A DNA stretch of 64,000 bases from Providencia rettgeri. GTDB lineage: Bacteria > Pseudomonadota > Gammaproteobacteria > Enterobacterales > Enterobacteriaceae. Below, in pieces: positions 9,447 through 19,900 of the stretch (positions are counted from its first letter, which is position 1; each line of letters begins with the position of its first letter). The stretch spans positions 1 through 64,000 of the forward strand of contig UGTZ01000002.1 in NCBI GenBank assembly GCA_900455085.1, written 5' to 3'. The notes under the pieces are model-generated. The model saw only the letters and a list, made by a program, of their open reading frames with translations. It was not told where the DNA came from and did not search any database. Position numbers and translations under genes: made by a program.

Positions 9447-12400
9447 ATGCCTCGTATCCCCAAGTCAGAAATCGATGCGCTAAAACGCACAGTATCCCTG
9501 CTGTCATTAGTAAAATCACAGGGATATACCGTCAAAAAACAAGGAAAAGACTATGCCGTACGATGTCCCTTCCATGAAGAAAAAACGCCATCGATGGTCA
9601 TTAGCCCAGATAAAAATCTGTATCACTGCTTTGGCTGTGGGGAAGCAGGCTCAGTAATCGACTGGCAGATGAAAACCGCACATCAATCGTTGCCGGATGC
9701 CGTGGCGTTTTTACGCGATGGACTCACCACTTCTTTAGCCGTCGATACGTCCTCTCAGCCGTCTTCTTTCGTCACCACGACAACGCCTCGCATTGCGCTT
9801 GCTGACCTTGATAATGCGGGCCAGGCGCTACTGCATCAGGTTGTTAACTTCTACCATCAACAGTTTTTAACCTCACCGGAAGCGCAAGAGTGGCTCGTGC
9901 GCCGTGGACTTAATAGTGACTCATTTTAAGCTGGGTTATGCAGGCAAACACGGCGTCGGAGGCGCCGCCGGCGTACTGCCATCACCGTACACCAAAGCCG
10001 GTCGTCAGATGCGTGACAGACTCGCCTCTCTGGGGGTACTGCGGGAAAGCACCAAACAAGACCATTTTAGAGGCTGTGTGGTGGTGCCGATTATCGGCTG
10101 GTCCGGCGCAGCGTCCGTCGGACAACGGGAGCGGGTCATGCAACTGTACGGTCGTCGCTCTGTGGAAGACGCTAAAGTGAATAAAGGCAGCGCCAAGCAT
10201 CTGTATCTACCTGCTCCGTTAAGCGGCGTATGGAATGAGGAAGCCATGCAGGCGTCATCCGACATTATCTTGTGTGAGGCGCTTATCGATGCCATGACGT
10301 TCTGGTGTGCGGGTTTTCGTCATGTGGTCGCCAGCTTCGGGGTGAATGGGGTCACTGATGACTTGCTCTGTGCACTGCAATATCACGGCGTGAAACGCGT
10401 CTTGATAGCCTTCGACCGTGATGAGGCGGGTGATACCGGTGCCGTAAACGTGGCGGCGGATTTACTGACGCGAGGCATCGATGTATGGCGGGTCCATTTC
10501 CCGCAAGGGATGGATGCCAATGCTTATGCGTTAAAAAGCGGTCATGCTGAGAGTGCGTTAAATCTGGCGCTGCAACAAGCACAGTGGATGGGACACGGCT
10601 CTGCACCGGATACGGTATTTACGCATGAGCAGAAGTGTGTCTCCCCTATCACTTCCGCTTTAGCCGTCCCTGCACACGCGCCGGCTGCGCCTATTGCCTG
10701 TGAACAAACTTCCGCGGGGGAGTTGTTGCTCCGTAGTGGTGCTCGTGTATGGAGGGTACGGGGTTGGCAGAAAAACCGAGTCCCAGAGGTGATGAAAGTT
10801 AATGTGCAGGTGCGTGATGAAGCCAGCGGCTTGTTCCACGTGGATACACTGGATATGTACCACGCACGGCATCGTCAGGGCTTTATCAGTGCCGCGTCTG
10901 TTGAACTGGAATGTGAACCGTCGGTCATCAAACGTGAATGTGGTCGGGTATTGTTGATGTTAGAGCAACAGCAAGATAAGCAGCGACAGTCTGTTGAGGA
11001 TGAAGCCTCTACGGCCGTGACCGTGAGTGCGGATGATGAAACGGCCGCTCTTGAGTTGCTTAAATCCCCTGAGTTAATCCGTCGAGTGAGAGATGACTTG
11101 GCGTCGTGTGGTGTGGTCGGCGAATCGACTAACTTACTGGTCGGTTACTTGGCAGCGGTCAGTCGTAAGTTAGATAAACCCCTTGCAGTGCTTATCCAAT
11201 CGTCATCGGCGGCGGGGAAATCATCGCTGATGGAGGCCATCTTAGGACTGTTCCCCGAAGAAGAACGCATCCAATACAGTGCCATGACCGGGCAAAGCCT
11301 CTACTACTTGGGGGAACGCAGCTTACAACACAAAATCTTAGCCATCGCAGAAGAAGAAGGCGTACGTCAAGCGGCCTATGCACTCAAGCTGTTGCAATCC
11401 GACGGGGAGCTGAATATCGCCTCAACGGGTAAAAATGAACAAAGTGGCTAGTTAGTAACCCGTGAATACAAGGTACAAGGACCGGTGATGTTGATGCTCA
11501 CCACCACGGCTATCGATGTGGATGAAGAGCTACTCAATCGCTGTCTGGTGCTCACTGTCAACGAGTCACGAGAGCAAACACAGGCTATCCATGCATTACA
11601 GCGTCAACACCAGACGCTGGATGGCTTGCTCGCTGTCAGTGAAAAAGGCTATCTGACGCAGTTACATCAAAACGCTCAGCGGTTACTGCGTCCGCTAAAA
11701 GTGGTGAACCCGTTCGCCCATCAACTGACATTCTTGTCGGACAAAACCCGTACTCGGCGCGACCACATGAAGTATCTCACCTTAATCCAAGCTATCGCTT
11801 TGTTGCACCAATATCAACGTCCCGTCAAAACAGTGACCCATCGGGGCGACGTTATTGAGTATATTGATGTGATAGAAAGTGATATCACGCTGGCAAATAC
11901 CTTAGCCCATGACGTACTCGGTCGCACCTTGGATGAAATGCCGCCACAGACGCGCAAGTTGTTGGTACTACTCAAAGAGTGGCTCACGATACTGGCTGAA
12001 AAACAAGGTGTTCACGTGGATGAACTGCACTTTACTCGCCGTGATGTGAGAGCCGAGCTGAAATGGGGGGATACTCAACTCAAAGTGCATCTGGCACGGC
12101 TGTTGGAAATGGAGTATCTGTTACTGCATCGTCGTGGGCTGACTTACGAATATACCTTGCTGTGGGATGGTGAAGATAATGCAATGCCGCACCTATGTGG
12201 GCTGTTAGACGTAGAAAGGGGTTCAAACAAGACGGCTAAAACCGAAGGTAATGCACCTCGGTCGGGGTTGAGCGCTAATCAGTCGGTATCGGGTCGGGGC
12301 AAGGTCGGGGAGCAGTCGGCACAGAAAAGTCGTGAGCCGAGCCAGCCACAGCAAGGTGTAAGCGAGTTAATGGTCGGGTCGGTCGACAACGCAATAATCA

Positions 12401-12465
12401 AAGCAAAAAATAAAACAGGGTCATTGTCGTTACCCTCGGTCAATTCTACAGACTTAGGAGCCTAA
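9447..12465 (+). pseudogene. Primase-helicase of a mobile element, broken by a frameshift and an amber codon
   Basis: The combined frame would give about 1000 residues. The N-terminus has a CHC2 zinc finger (C40, H43, C61, C64). A TOPRIM domain follows, with the glutamate in ILCEALIDAM and the acidic pair in FDRDEAGDTG. Then an AAA+-type ATPase with Walker A SSAAGKSSL, and a charged C-terminal tail. The first frame ends at 9929 and the second begins in an overlapping frame (9904), so one indel lies near 9905-9930. An in-frame TAG at 11449 separates GKNEQSG from LVTREYKV. As read, no full-length enzyme is made unless these are sequence errors. Its partners are the Xre gene and the tyrosine recombinase just downstream. 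Confidence 0.8.
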
Positions 12466-12471
12466 TCAACT

Positions 12472-13539
12472 ATGGCGAACCGTAAACCCACTTCGCGCAG
12501 CTTACTCACTGTCGATGAGGTGTACCGCAAACCCCTGGGGCCAGCCCACGAACCGCGCAGCCTGTACGCATTGTTACTGCGCTTCGTGGCATGGCGTCAG
12601 GCACGCAACTGGTCTGAAACCACCCTCAAAGTGCAAACGCACCACACCTACCGTTTTATCGAGTGGGCAACCGAACGAGGCTTACATTATGCCTCGGACA
12701 TCACCCGCCCGATACTTGAACGCTACCAACGTCATCTGTATCAGTACCGTAAAAGTAACGGTGAACCGTTAAGCAGTCGTACCCAACGGACCGCCCTACA
12801 ACCTCTTCAAGTGTGGTTCAAATGGCTCACCAAGCAGAGCCTGATACTGGCCAATCCCGCCGCAGACCTTGAACTGCCCAAGCTGGAAAAACACCTACCA
12901 CGCACCATCCTCAGTATCGAGGATGTTGAACAAGTCTTGCTGCAACCGAATCTCGATACCTTACAAGGCCAGCGAGACAGAGCGTTGATGGAGTTGTTGT
13001 GGTCAACGGGAATGCGCCGCGGTGAGGTGGTGCGGCTGGATGTATACAGCGTGGATGCCAGTCGCAAGACGGTGACTATCCGGCAAGCCAAAGGGAAAAA
13101 AGACCGGGTCATCCCCGTTGGTCATCGTGCGCTCGGCTGGCTACAACACTATCAGCATCAAGTTCGCCCCCACCTTATTGTTAATCCCGAGGTAACGGCG
13201 TTGTTCGTTGCCATGGATGGGCTGGATGGCTTGCAGGCGAATGGCATCACTAATCTGGTTGGCGGGTATATCAAAACCTCGGGTATTGCCAAATGGGGCA
13301 GTTGTCATCTGTTCCGCCATGCCATGGCAACGCAAATGTTAGAGAACGGCGCTGACCTTAGGTGGATACAAGCCATGTTAGGGCATGCCAGTGTTGAATC
13401 GACGCAAATCTATACGCAGGTCTCTATCAAAGCCCTGCAAGCCGTACACAGCCATACTCACCCGGCTGAACAGGTTGCAGACAACGAACCGTTATCTCCG
13501 CAGACTTCCCTCAACACATCGTACCCTCCCGTAAAATAG
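12472..13539 (+). CDS. Tyrosine recombinase (XerC/XerD-like), probable integrase
   Basis: A 355-residue protein with an N-terminal SAM-like core-binding domain (about residues 25-120) and a catalytic domain. Visible active-site elements are the first arginine in STGMRRGEV, the HLFRHAMATQ box, the histidine in MLGHASVEST, and the nucleophile tyrosine in TQIYTQVS. It follows the primase-helicase frame by 6 bases, so they are co-transcribed. The catalytic set is complete, so it may still be active although its partner gene is broken. It is probably the integrase of the unit at about 8680-13603. Confidence 0.9.
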   Translation: MANRKPTSRSLLTVDEVYRKPLGPAHEPRSLYALLLRFVAWRQARNWSETTLKVQTHHTYRFIEWATERGLHYASDITRPILERYQRHLYQYRKSNGEPLSSRTQRTALQPLQVWFKWLTKQSLILANPAADLELPKLEKHLPRTILSIEDVEQVLLQPNLDTLQGQRDRALMELLWSTGMRRGEVVRLDVYSVDASRKTVTIRQAKGKKDRVIPVGHRALGWLQHYQHQVRPHLIVNPEVTALFVAMDGLDGLQANGITNLVGGYIKTSGIAKWGSCHLFRHAMATQMLENGADLRWIQAMLGHASVESTQIYTQVSIKALQAVHSHTHPAEQVADNEPLSPQTSLNTSYPPVK

Positions 13540-13579
13540 CCCTACTGGCAAACTTCTCTCGCCCCGCTTAACCGGTAAA

Positions 13580-13603
13580 GGGAGTCTGCTGTTGCGGACT
13601 CCC
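13580..13603 (+). terminator. Terminator after the tyrosine recombinase
   Basis: GGGAGTC (13580-13586) pairs with GACTCCC (13597-13603), 41 bases after the recombinase stop. The following sequence is T-rich only in part, so termination strength is uncertain. Confidence 0.5.
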
Positions 13604-13809
13604 TGCGTGTTCTGGTGTTATCTAAACAAGTTGGCAGCTACCACGCCATTGCCGTACACTAAGCAAAATATCGCGGCAAAATAAAAAAACGCACGTCGGC
13701 AAAATCGGTTCATTGGGTTAAAAAGCACTGGCGAAATGGCGTTGTAACGTACTGACAGTACTAGCAAAAATGGGTTTTATTCACCCGTTTTGCAATGGAA
13801 TGAGTTGTT

Positions 13810-14147
13810 TTGAAATATAACTTTATCAGAAACGCTTAAGTTTTTTATAAAGTTAACCAATAGATAAAAAATAATTGATGGTTATCTGTTTTTACTCCCT
13901 AAGACTTAGAGGATAAGCGTAATGACTTCCTATAAAATATTTTATATTCTTATGATTGGTTTTTTTTGTTTTAAAACTGCTTATGTGAGTAAGTATTGTG
14001 AAGTGTTATCGAGTACAAGTGATTATGTAGTTACAATTCCTCCATTAAATATAAGCACTGCAATTCAGTTGAGCCGTTTTCAGTCATTGCAGATTTTGGC
14101 TATTTTTCTAAAAAAAGTTAGTAATGTTCCTAGTAATATTGTGAATG
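13810..14147 (+). repeat. Second matching block of the locus duplication (copy 1 side)
   Basis: These 338 bases match 58255-58592 almost exactly, starting at TTGAAATATAAC. In copy 2 this block follows the secreted adhesin directly. In copy 1 it is separated from it by 7527-13809. The pair of junctions defines an insertion of about 6.3 kb in copy 1, or a deletion in copy 2. Confidence 0.9.
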
Positions 14148-14182
14148 ATAGGCATTTTGGTCAGCAGCTGATCATCGGTTAG
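13922..14182 (+). pseudogene. Truncated adhesin-like exported protein, copy 1
   Basis: An 86-residue reading frame with an N-terminal hydrophobic segment followed by SKYCEVLSSTSDYVV. That start resembles EKYCQTTPSSFSINI of the adhesin at 58758-59798, so this looks like a decayed member of the same family. It matches 58367-58651 up to SNVPSN and then diverges into unrelated sequence and stops. It is probably non-functional. Confidence 0.5.
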
Positions 14183-14277
14183 CTGAAATAACAATGGGTA
14201 AAATTTTACAAGGATACCCAAATCGGCTTGGACATGGGGGAGGTAAAAAATCTTTAATTCAAAGTGTTATTAATTAA
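14164..14277 (+). pseudogene. Short C-terminal fragment of unknown protein
   Basis: In a frame overlapping the end of the previous entry, 37 codons read AADHRLAEITMGKI, then GYPNRLGHGGGKKSL and a stop. There is no start codon with a ribosome site. It looks like the tail of a larger protein, possibly a toxin tip recombined into the locus; the family is not recognised. Confidence 0.25.
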
Positions 14278-14279
14278 TA

Positions 14280-14810
14280 GCGTTGTATTACAGAGTTTAT
14301 TTTTATCAAAATTTTTTAGTTGTTGATTTAATATTTATCAGATTAAACATATGTCTTTTCATGCCAATCATGGGGGATTAAGCTCAAAAGTTCCTTATTA
14401 TAGAGTCCTACTTGAGGACTACCATGAATCGCGTTCAGTGAGTCAGGATTTAATTGGTTGGAGTTTGGTCCGGTTTTAAATACAGATTTGTTGTCAAACG
14501 ATAGAATGTAGTGGCTGTGCAACAAAATAATAAATATTTATTATGAATAGTCAGTCATGTTAGTCAATCCACTGAAATTGCAATATAAAATGAGGAATGT
14601 TAAAATATAAGTATTTCTTATGGATTAATTGCAATTTATGACTACATGATTATTCAACCTTAGTTTCTTTGAACTTATTACCTCGAACTGGTTTTCTTTA
14701 AATAGTTTTTATAAGGAATCTGTACTACAGGTTGTGTAGTATAGCTAAGTCATGAAAGTCTGGACTTCGGTTGACAATTAGTTTTTTCTAATTGTAGCCG
14801 GAGGTCAGAT
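14280..14810. other. Gene-poor stretch
   Basis: No convincing gene. A minus-strand open frame at 14343-14525 (60 residues, containing GPNSNQLNPDSLNAIHG and PHDWHEK) may be a protein fragment, but nothing identifies it. A weak resemblance to an IS1 left end lies near 14551-14610. Confidence 0.3.
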
Positions 14811-15137
14811 ATGATGAAAATTAAAGCTAAACGAGATATTGCATGGGATCAGTAGGAAAACTTTTTATACTTGGAAAAGAGCTTATGAACGAGATGGCGA
14901 GAAATGATTAATCAACAATAAACCCTGCCTTGAAAATCCAACCAGAAGAGTTGCAAAACACATCAAAGAGCTGGTTATTTATCTGCGTACGACTTACCAT
15001 TTTAACCCCCAACGTATCATTTGGTATCCAATCTAGAACGCAAAGGGATTTCACCGAAAGCGGCACCAATGACGCCAGAGCAAGTCGAAATTCGTGAATT
15101 GAAAAATAAAATCGAACGGCTTGAAGAATATATTTGA
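14811..15137 (+). pseudogene. Transposase remnant (IS3/IS481-like)
   Basis: Broken frames contain LRTTYHFNPQRIIWYL and MTPEQVEIRELKNKIERLE, the latter resembling the coiled-coil end of IS3-family OrfA proteins. Several stops and shifts interrupt it. No terminal inverted repeats were found. Confidence 0.45.
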
Positions 15138-15300
15138 TGATCGGTTGTGGACAGTAATCGGATCCGGATTTTCACGTCTACGTGATAAAGCCATAAGATA
15201 TATGCGGTCTAATTTATTATTTGCAACAATTCTCTAAATGGGATTAATGACAGTAATTATTGCTAGGAGGTAAGAGGAGTATGTTTATGTATGAGACTAT

Positions 15301-15345
15301 ATCATGGAGCTGTCATTTATCAGTTAATGATAACAGCTCCATGAT
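15301..15345. terminator. 13-bp perfect inverted repeat
   Basis: ATCATGGAGCTGT (15301-15313) pairs perfectly with ACAGCTCCATGAT (15333-15345) across a 19-base loop. It is 28 bases beyond the stop of the minus-strand Xre gene, so it may be that gene's terminator. The arm is longer and the loop larger than usual. Confidence 0.4.
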
Positions 15346-15373
15346 CATAAACTAAAATTTATCTAGTTATTTT

Positions 15374-15676
15374 TCAATGCGATAATTCGACTTGAGAACA
15401 ATCATCAACATAGCATTCATTTCTCTCACTTTGATTTTCTATCCTCTTAATTTCTGAGTATAATTCAGAAAAAAAATGATTAATGTCTATTTTTAATACT
15501 TCTAGATAATTAATTATAGTATCTAAATCAATTTTATTTACGCCTTTCTCATATCTAAATAGTTGCTGATCACTTTTGTTTAATTTAATAGCCATATCGT
15601 GAATTTTATAGCCATGTGAGACTCTTAGTTCTTTAAGTTTACTTGCAGCTAAATCTGATATTAATGAATTTTTCAT
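15374..15676 (-). CDS. Small Xre-family regulator, possibly MrpJ-like
   Basis: A 100-residue protein with an HTH domain at residues 10-65 (LKELRVSHGYKIHDMAIKL, then SDQQLFRYEKG). The QQLFRYEKG part resembles the QQxSRYERG of MrpJ-like fimbrial regulators and of the regulator at 47655-47966, but divergence is high. A strong AAGGAG lies just upstream of the ATG. It stands alone in a transposon graveyard. The target is unknown; control of a nearby surface-protein locus is a guess. Confidence 0.75.
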   Translation of the reverse strand: MKNSLISDLAASKLKELRVSHGYKIHDMAIKLNKSDQQLFRYEKGVNKIDLDTIINYLEVLKIDINHFFSELYSEIKRIENQSERNECYVDDCSQVELSH

Positions 15677-15699
15677 TATTTATCTCCTTTGTTTTTCAT

Positions 15700-16554
15700 T
15701 TTCATAATACTATTTTATTGATGGTTATAAAGTGAATTTTATTTTTTTGTTTAAGAATTATTTAAGTTAAATGTTAATGATTTAATTGTAAATGCTAATC
15801 ATTAATAAGTAGACTTTGTACTTTAATGTTTTTTTCTATATATTGTGTTTATTAATACTCCTTCATGTATATATTAATAGCTAAATGCAATCATTTATTT
15901 TTATTGCTAATAATTAACTTTCATTCATAGTAAATAGTATAGAGATTTAGAAAAATTTCAATTATTATGATGTTAATTAATAGTTAGAGAATGGCTAGGT
16001 TAAGTTTATATGATATTTATAGGGGACTATATATTGAAATACTGATAGTGAGTCAAATTTTACAATCTTATTTTTAATAAAAAAAGACATGACTAAGTAA
16101 TTACGCATATCATGCCAATTACCTTTAAATAAGTTATTAATCATAATAATTGTTAATAAAACTATTATGAATATTATTAAAGTTTTACTAGATTATTTTA
16201 TCATTAAATATACATAAGTTATCTGGTTTGTTTTCCTATAAATATATCACATTAATAATGAATGTAAAATCCAATTAAATATAATAACACTGATAAACTA
16301 TCACTATAATTATTAGTACATTGTATTTTTAAGTGTTGCCTCATAGTAAGGATTAAAGGAGGGGATAATTAAGGTTTAAATAAAGGATTAATATTATGAG
16401 GTTACATGTAATGTATGTTTTTTTGTTTTTTAGGTTATGAAAAACCAAATAATTGTAAAAAATTCATGCATATACATATCACTCATTATATAATGACTAT
16501 CATTAAAGATTAGATAATACATATTGTTATGTGTATATCCTTATAAATTATAGA
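15700..16554. other. AT-rich gene-free region
   Basis: About 850 bases of very AT-rich sequence without any supported gene. I see nothing in it beyond promoter-like sequences for the divergent Xre gene. Confidence 0.5.
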
Positions 16555-16968
16555 TTCATATATTCAATCCATTGAGTAACCTGTAATATAAAGTAATTTA
16601 CTGGAGAATATTCATGGTTAAAGTCGATGTAAAGTGCCCATTTTGTTAACAAGCTCCCCAGTAAAAAATATGAATTAGGGAGACTGATCATCAACATTAT
16701 CGTTGCTAAAATTGCTACCAAAGCTTCCTACTCGTAGCTGCCAGCCCGAAACTAAAGATAAAATTATCGACCTTACGATGAATAATGTCGGTATTCTTGA
16801 TACTGCTAGGGCCCTTTATATCATCATTAATGCGGTTTTTTGCACTTTAAAAAACTCTCGCCGAAGCAGGTAGCTTCTTTATCCCTTGATAATTTGCACA
16901 TTGAACTCCTTTGCGAAGTTGATGAACAGTGGTCTTTTTGTAATTATCTCTATATTGAATACACGACC
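16555..16968 (+). mobile_element. Degraded IS1-family element with internal deletion
   Basis: Both ends resemble the intact IS1 copies at 31644, 45247 and 61824: the left end is TATTCAATCC with mismatches, the right end CTCTATATTGAATACACGACC. The insA region is recognisable (VKVDVKCPFC) but carries stop codons. Most of insB is deleted after ELLCEVDEQW. This is an older relic. Confidence 0.8.
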
Positions 16969-17219
16969 GTATTCTTTCAGCTAAGTCCGTTTTAGATATT
17001 ATATATGTTTATTTAATTACTAATTTCAAATTGGTAATTATTTTCATTTATTTGAAAGATTAATAATATGAATTTTAAGAAGATAGAGTTAATAGTTTGT
17101 ACGACAATCAGAACAATCAAATTTCAACTTACTGTGGGGCTATTATTAAACAGATTAGAAGTAGGTGTGGAATGATTGTAGCTGAACTGGCAAAGAAATA
17201 AAATATTATTGATGAAGGA

Positions 17220-17607
17220 ACGCGTGAATGTTTAGTGATTGAGGTTGATACGTCATTGCTCGTTGAACGAGTTATTAGAGTACTAGAATGTTTGAAAATT
17301 GATAGGGGATTGTCAAAACAAATTTTTGTGGATAATGGGCCTGAGCTAATCTATTGAATTATTGTAAAAATAATCGAATTGAGTTATGCCATACTCAACA
17401 CGGTAAACTGTAAAAAATGGGTTTGTCGAGCGATTTAATGGCTCATTTCTCCATGAATTTTTAAATGCGTATTTATTTGAATCATTAAGCCAAGTACGAC
17501 AAATAGTTTGGTTTTGGCTGCAAGATTACAATCTGAGTCGAACTCATGAAAGTTTAAATCATCTCCCACCGGAAATATACCGTAAACAGTTAGAAAATTC
17601 GAATTAG
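17220..17607 (+). pseudogene. IS3-family transposase (OrfB) C-terminal remnant
   Basis: Broken frames contain GLSKQIFVDNGPE and FVERFNGSFLHEFLN, then HESLNHLPPEIYRKQL, the usual end of an IS3-type DDE transposase. At least two frameshifts are present. The element ends were not found. Confidence 0.6.
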
Positions 17608-17628
17608 GTATGTTTCAATTAATGGGGA

Positions 17629-17980
17629 GTGGACAGAGTGTTAATATGTCGCAGATCATCTGCTAGTAATGAAAAATTGAACCCTAAAAATAAAATAATT
17701 GTTGGTATTATCTCTTGCTTATTAGGTCAGCAAGTTAGATTTGATAGCGGACATAAGCGATTAGCTTTCGCTGTTGATGATTTATCTGACTATTTTGAAT
17801 ATCAATCTGTTTGTCCTGAAATGGGAATAGGATTACCAACACCTAAGCCAGCATTGTGATTAGTTAAAGAAAATTAAATTAAAGCTTAGTGACAGGCGTG
17901 AAGGAGATTTCACCGATAAAATATTACAATTTTCTACGAATTATTTAGAAAAACCAAGTAATTCAATTGGTTACATTGTA
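17629..17980 (+). pseudogene. DUF523 (TudS-like desulfurase) remnant
   Basis: Residues VGIISCLLGQQVRFDSGHK and SVCPEMGIGLPTPKPAL match the N-terminal half of DUF523 proteins, which carry cysteines for an iron-sulfur cluster. A TGA at 17857 replaces the codon after PAL (CGA to TGA is likely). A later frame still reads LSDRREGDFTDKIL and GYIVCKNS before sequence from another gene takes over. It is dead as read. Confidence 0.6.
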
Positions 17981-18176
17981 TGTAAAAACTCATCATAGAG
18001 AAGGAAATGGGCGTACATTACGGTTCTTTTTTGAAGAGATGCTTTTTGTACTAGGATATGAAATAACATGGCCAACTATTTTTCTAAATGATTGGATAGA
18101 TGCGAATATTGCTAGTGTTTATCTGGATCTTGAACCAGTAATTACCATTTATACATCAGCTGTACAGCCTAGATAG
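17981..18176 (+). pseudogene. Fic-domain protein remnant
   Basis: The fragment THHREGNGRTLRFFFEEM corresponds to the HPFxxGNGR active-site loop of Fic AMP-transferases, with HPF changed to THH. FLNDWIDANIASVYLD and PVITIYTSAV continue the usual C-terminal helices. The N-terminal two thirds are missing; the gene begins abruptly in the DUF523 remnant. It probably has no activity. Confidence 0.6.
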
Positions 18177-18739
18177 CAATTATTATTTGTCTTCACATCG
18201 TGATGTCTTAAAAAAGCTTTTTATTAACTTAAATCCTTGTTGCTTCTAAATCCTACCTTATTTTCTCCAAAATATCCTAATATAGCTAAATCTTCCTATA
18301 AACCATTTTAAGCCATTTTCATCATTATTTAATCAATCACATTAGAAGTAGTTAGAAAACCTCTCTTAATAAGTTCTGCGCAGCCTGTTTTTTAATCAAT
18401 TTATCTTTTTTCTATTATTGCGCTTTACCGTCATTCTCCGCAAATGAGGCATTTCGTTTATTTTCCCTTATTTAGTGTGATCGTGATGAGGATCTTCACT
18501 ATATCTTGTTTTTTTGAATGATTAATACTATCCGTGTTATGTAACTTATTGCGGTTTAAAGGAAAAAACGCAATAATACCTAAATTCAGCAGAGGTAAAA
18601 ATCGGCTCTAAAAGGTGAAAGGATCCGATGATCGTCATGCACATGTGCGCGATTTTTCTGTTACCGCGTCACTTTTAATTTCAATAGACGATAATATTAA
18701 AGGTAACTATAAGCATAGTGATTATTAAGGTGATGTATT
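18177..18739. other. Intergenic region upstream of the ResD-like gene
   Basis: No gene seen. In plasmid F the resolution site of ResD lies near its replicon. A candidate here is the palindromic CACATGTG inside GTCATGCACATGTGCGCG near 18634-18651, about 90-100 bases before the recombinase start. This assignment is speculative. Confidence 0.3.
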
Positions 18740-19465
18740 ATGTCTGCTTTTTTTCCGGTCAATCCTGAAAGTGGTAAATCAATTTTACAGCGACAATCTC
18801 AAGCCCTTTTACAAAATGGTTATCTAGAGCGTGCGCGACAGTTACGAAATTTGGCCATTGCAGCAGAGTTAGATTGTCCAAAATATTTATTGGCACCCGA
18901 AGTGAATCAACTTTTACAATTTATTCCCGATCTGCATCAGCGAACGCTGATTGATACGTTATGGAATACGGGGGCCCGTATTCATGAAGCGTTGTCATTA
19001 ACCAAAGGGGATTTTTATCTCGATGAAGAAACCCCATTTGTGGTGCTGCGAACACTTAAGCAACGAGAAACACAAACAAAGTCGAAGGAAGTTAGAGTCA
19101 AGACACGACCTAAACGGATTGTTGCACTCTTCGATCCCCAGTATGTGCAATTGATGAAAAGTTACTTTGCGACGATGCGGTTGAAGAATCAAAGCCGGAT
19201 TTGGCCAATCCAAAGTGATAACACGGTCCGAAATTGGCTACGTTCTGCGGTTGAACAAGCGGAAGTGAATGGTGCTTCCTATGTTGTTAATCCGATCACC
19301 TGTAAAACATTCCGGCACAGTTTTGCGATGCACCTCATTTTTAATGGTGTCCCAATGAAGGTGATCCAAGCATATTTAGGACATAAAAAATCAAGTTCTA
19401 CAGATATATATACGAAAATTTTTACCCTAGATACGATGCTGCATTTTGATATTTCTTTTAGATAA
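18740..19465 (+). CDS. ResD-like tyrosine recombinase (multimer resolution)
   Basis: A 241-residue protein with a tyrosine-recombinase catalytic domain: arginine in NTGARIHEAL, the box CKTFRHSFAMHL, the histidine in YLGHKKSSST and tyrosine in DIYTKIF. The KTFRHS form, with lysine where XerC/D have the first histidine, is how I recall the F-plasmid ResD type. Position next to sopA, sopB and rep also fits F. It is expected to resolve plasmid dimers at a site near the origin. No accessory domain is present. It could alternatively be a shufflon-type or integron-type recombinase, but context argues for resolution. Confidence 0.85.
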   Translation: MSAFFPVNPESGKSILQRQSQALLQNGYLERARQLRNLAIAAELDCPKYLLAPEVNQLLQFIPDLHQRTLIDTLWNTGARIHEALSLTKGDFYLDEETPFVVLRTLKQRETQTKSKEVRVKTRPKRIVALFDPQYVQLMKSYFATMRLKNQSRIWPIQSDNTVRNWLRSAVEQAEVNGASYVVNPITCKTFRHSFAMHLIFNGVPMKVIQAYLGHKKSSSTDIYTKIFTLDTMLHFDISFR

Positions 19466-19900
19466 CCATATTAGAAATTATATTTTCAATATCGTGGTGA
19501 TTTAAGATTGAAATACTCCGTTAAAATTTAATAATTCTGATAAAAATCAATAAATTATAGTAGGTAAAATGATGGAGAGAGTGATTTTTAAAGAATAATA
19601 TTACATAAGCAAATTAATTTTATAATATTAAATATCTACTTATTAAATTTTATTTATAGTATTATTTCTTATATTAAATAAAAAATGTTTTCTTAATTTT
19701 AATTTTCCGAAGATCTATTAATATTGGCGATTTCAGGCTGAAATACATTCCAACTTTTCTCAACAATTGCATATTTATCAAGATGTTATCATTTGTTTTT
19801 TGATGGGGATAAAATAATTCTGAAAAGGTTGTTTACAATGTCTAACTTATGTAGGATTATTCATTCTAGTTAAGAATGCTGCATACGGAGATTATCTAGC
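19466..19900. other. AT-rich upstream region of the parAB operon
   Basis: About 430 bases without a gene between the ResD-like and ParA genes. It should hold the parAB promoter and ParA operator. I could not single out an operator repeat. CGGAG just upstream of 19901 serves as ribosome site. Confidence 0.4.
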
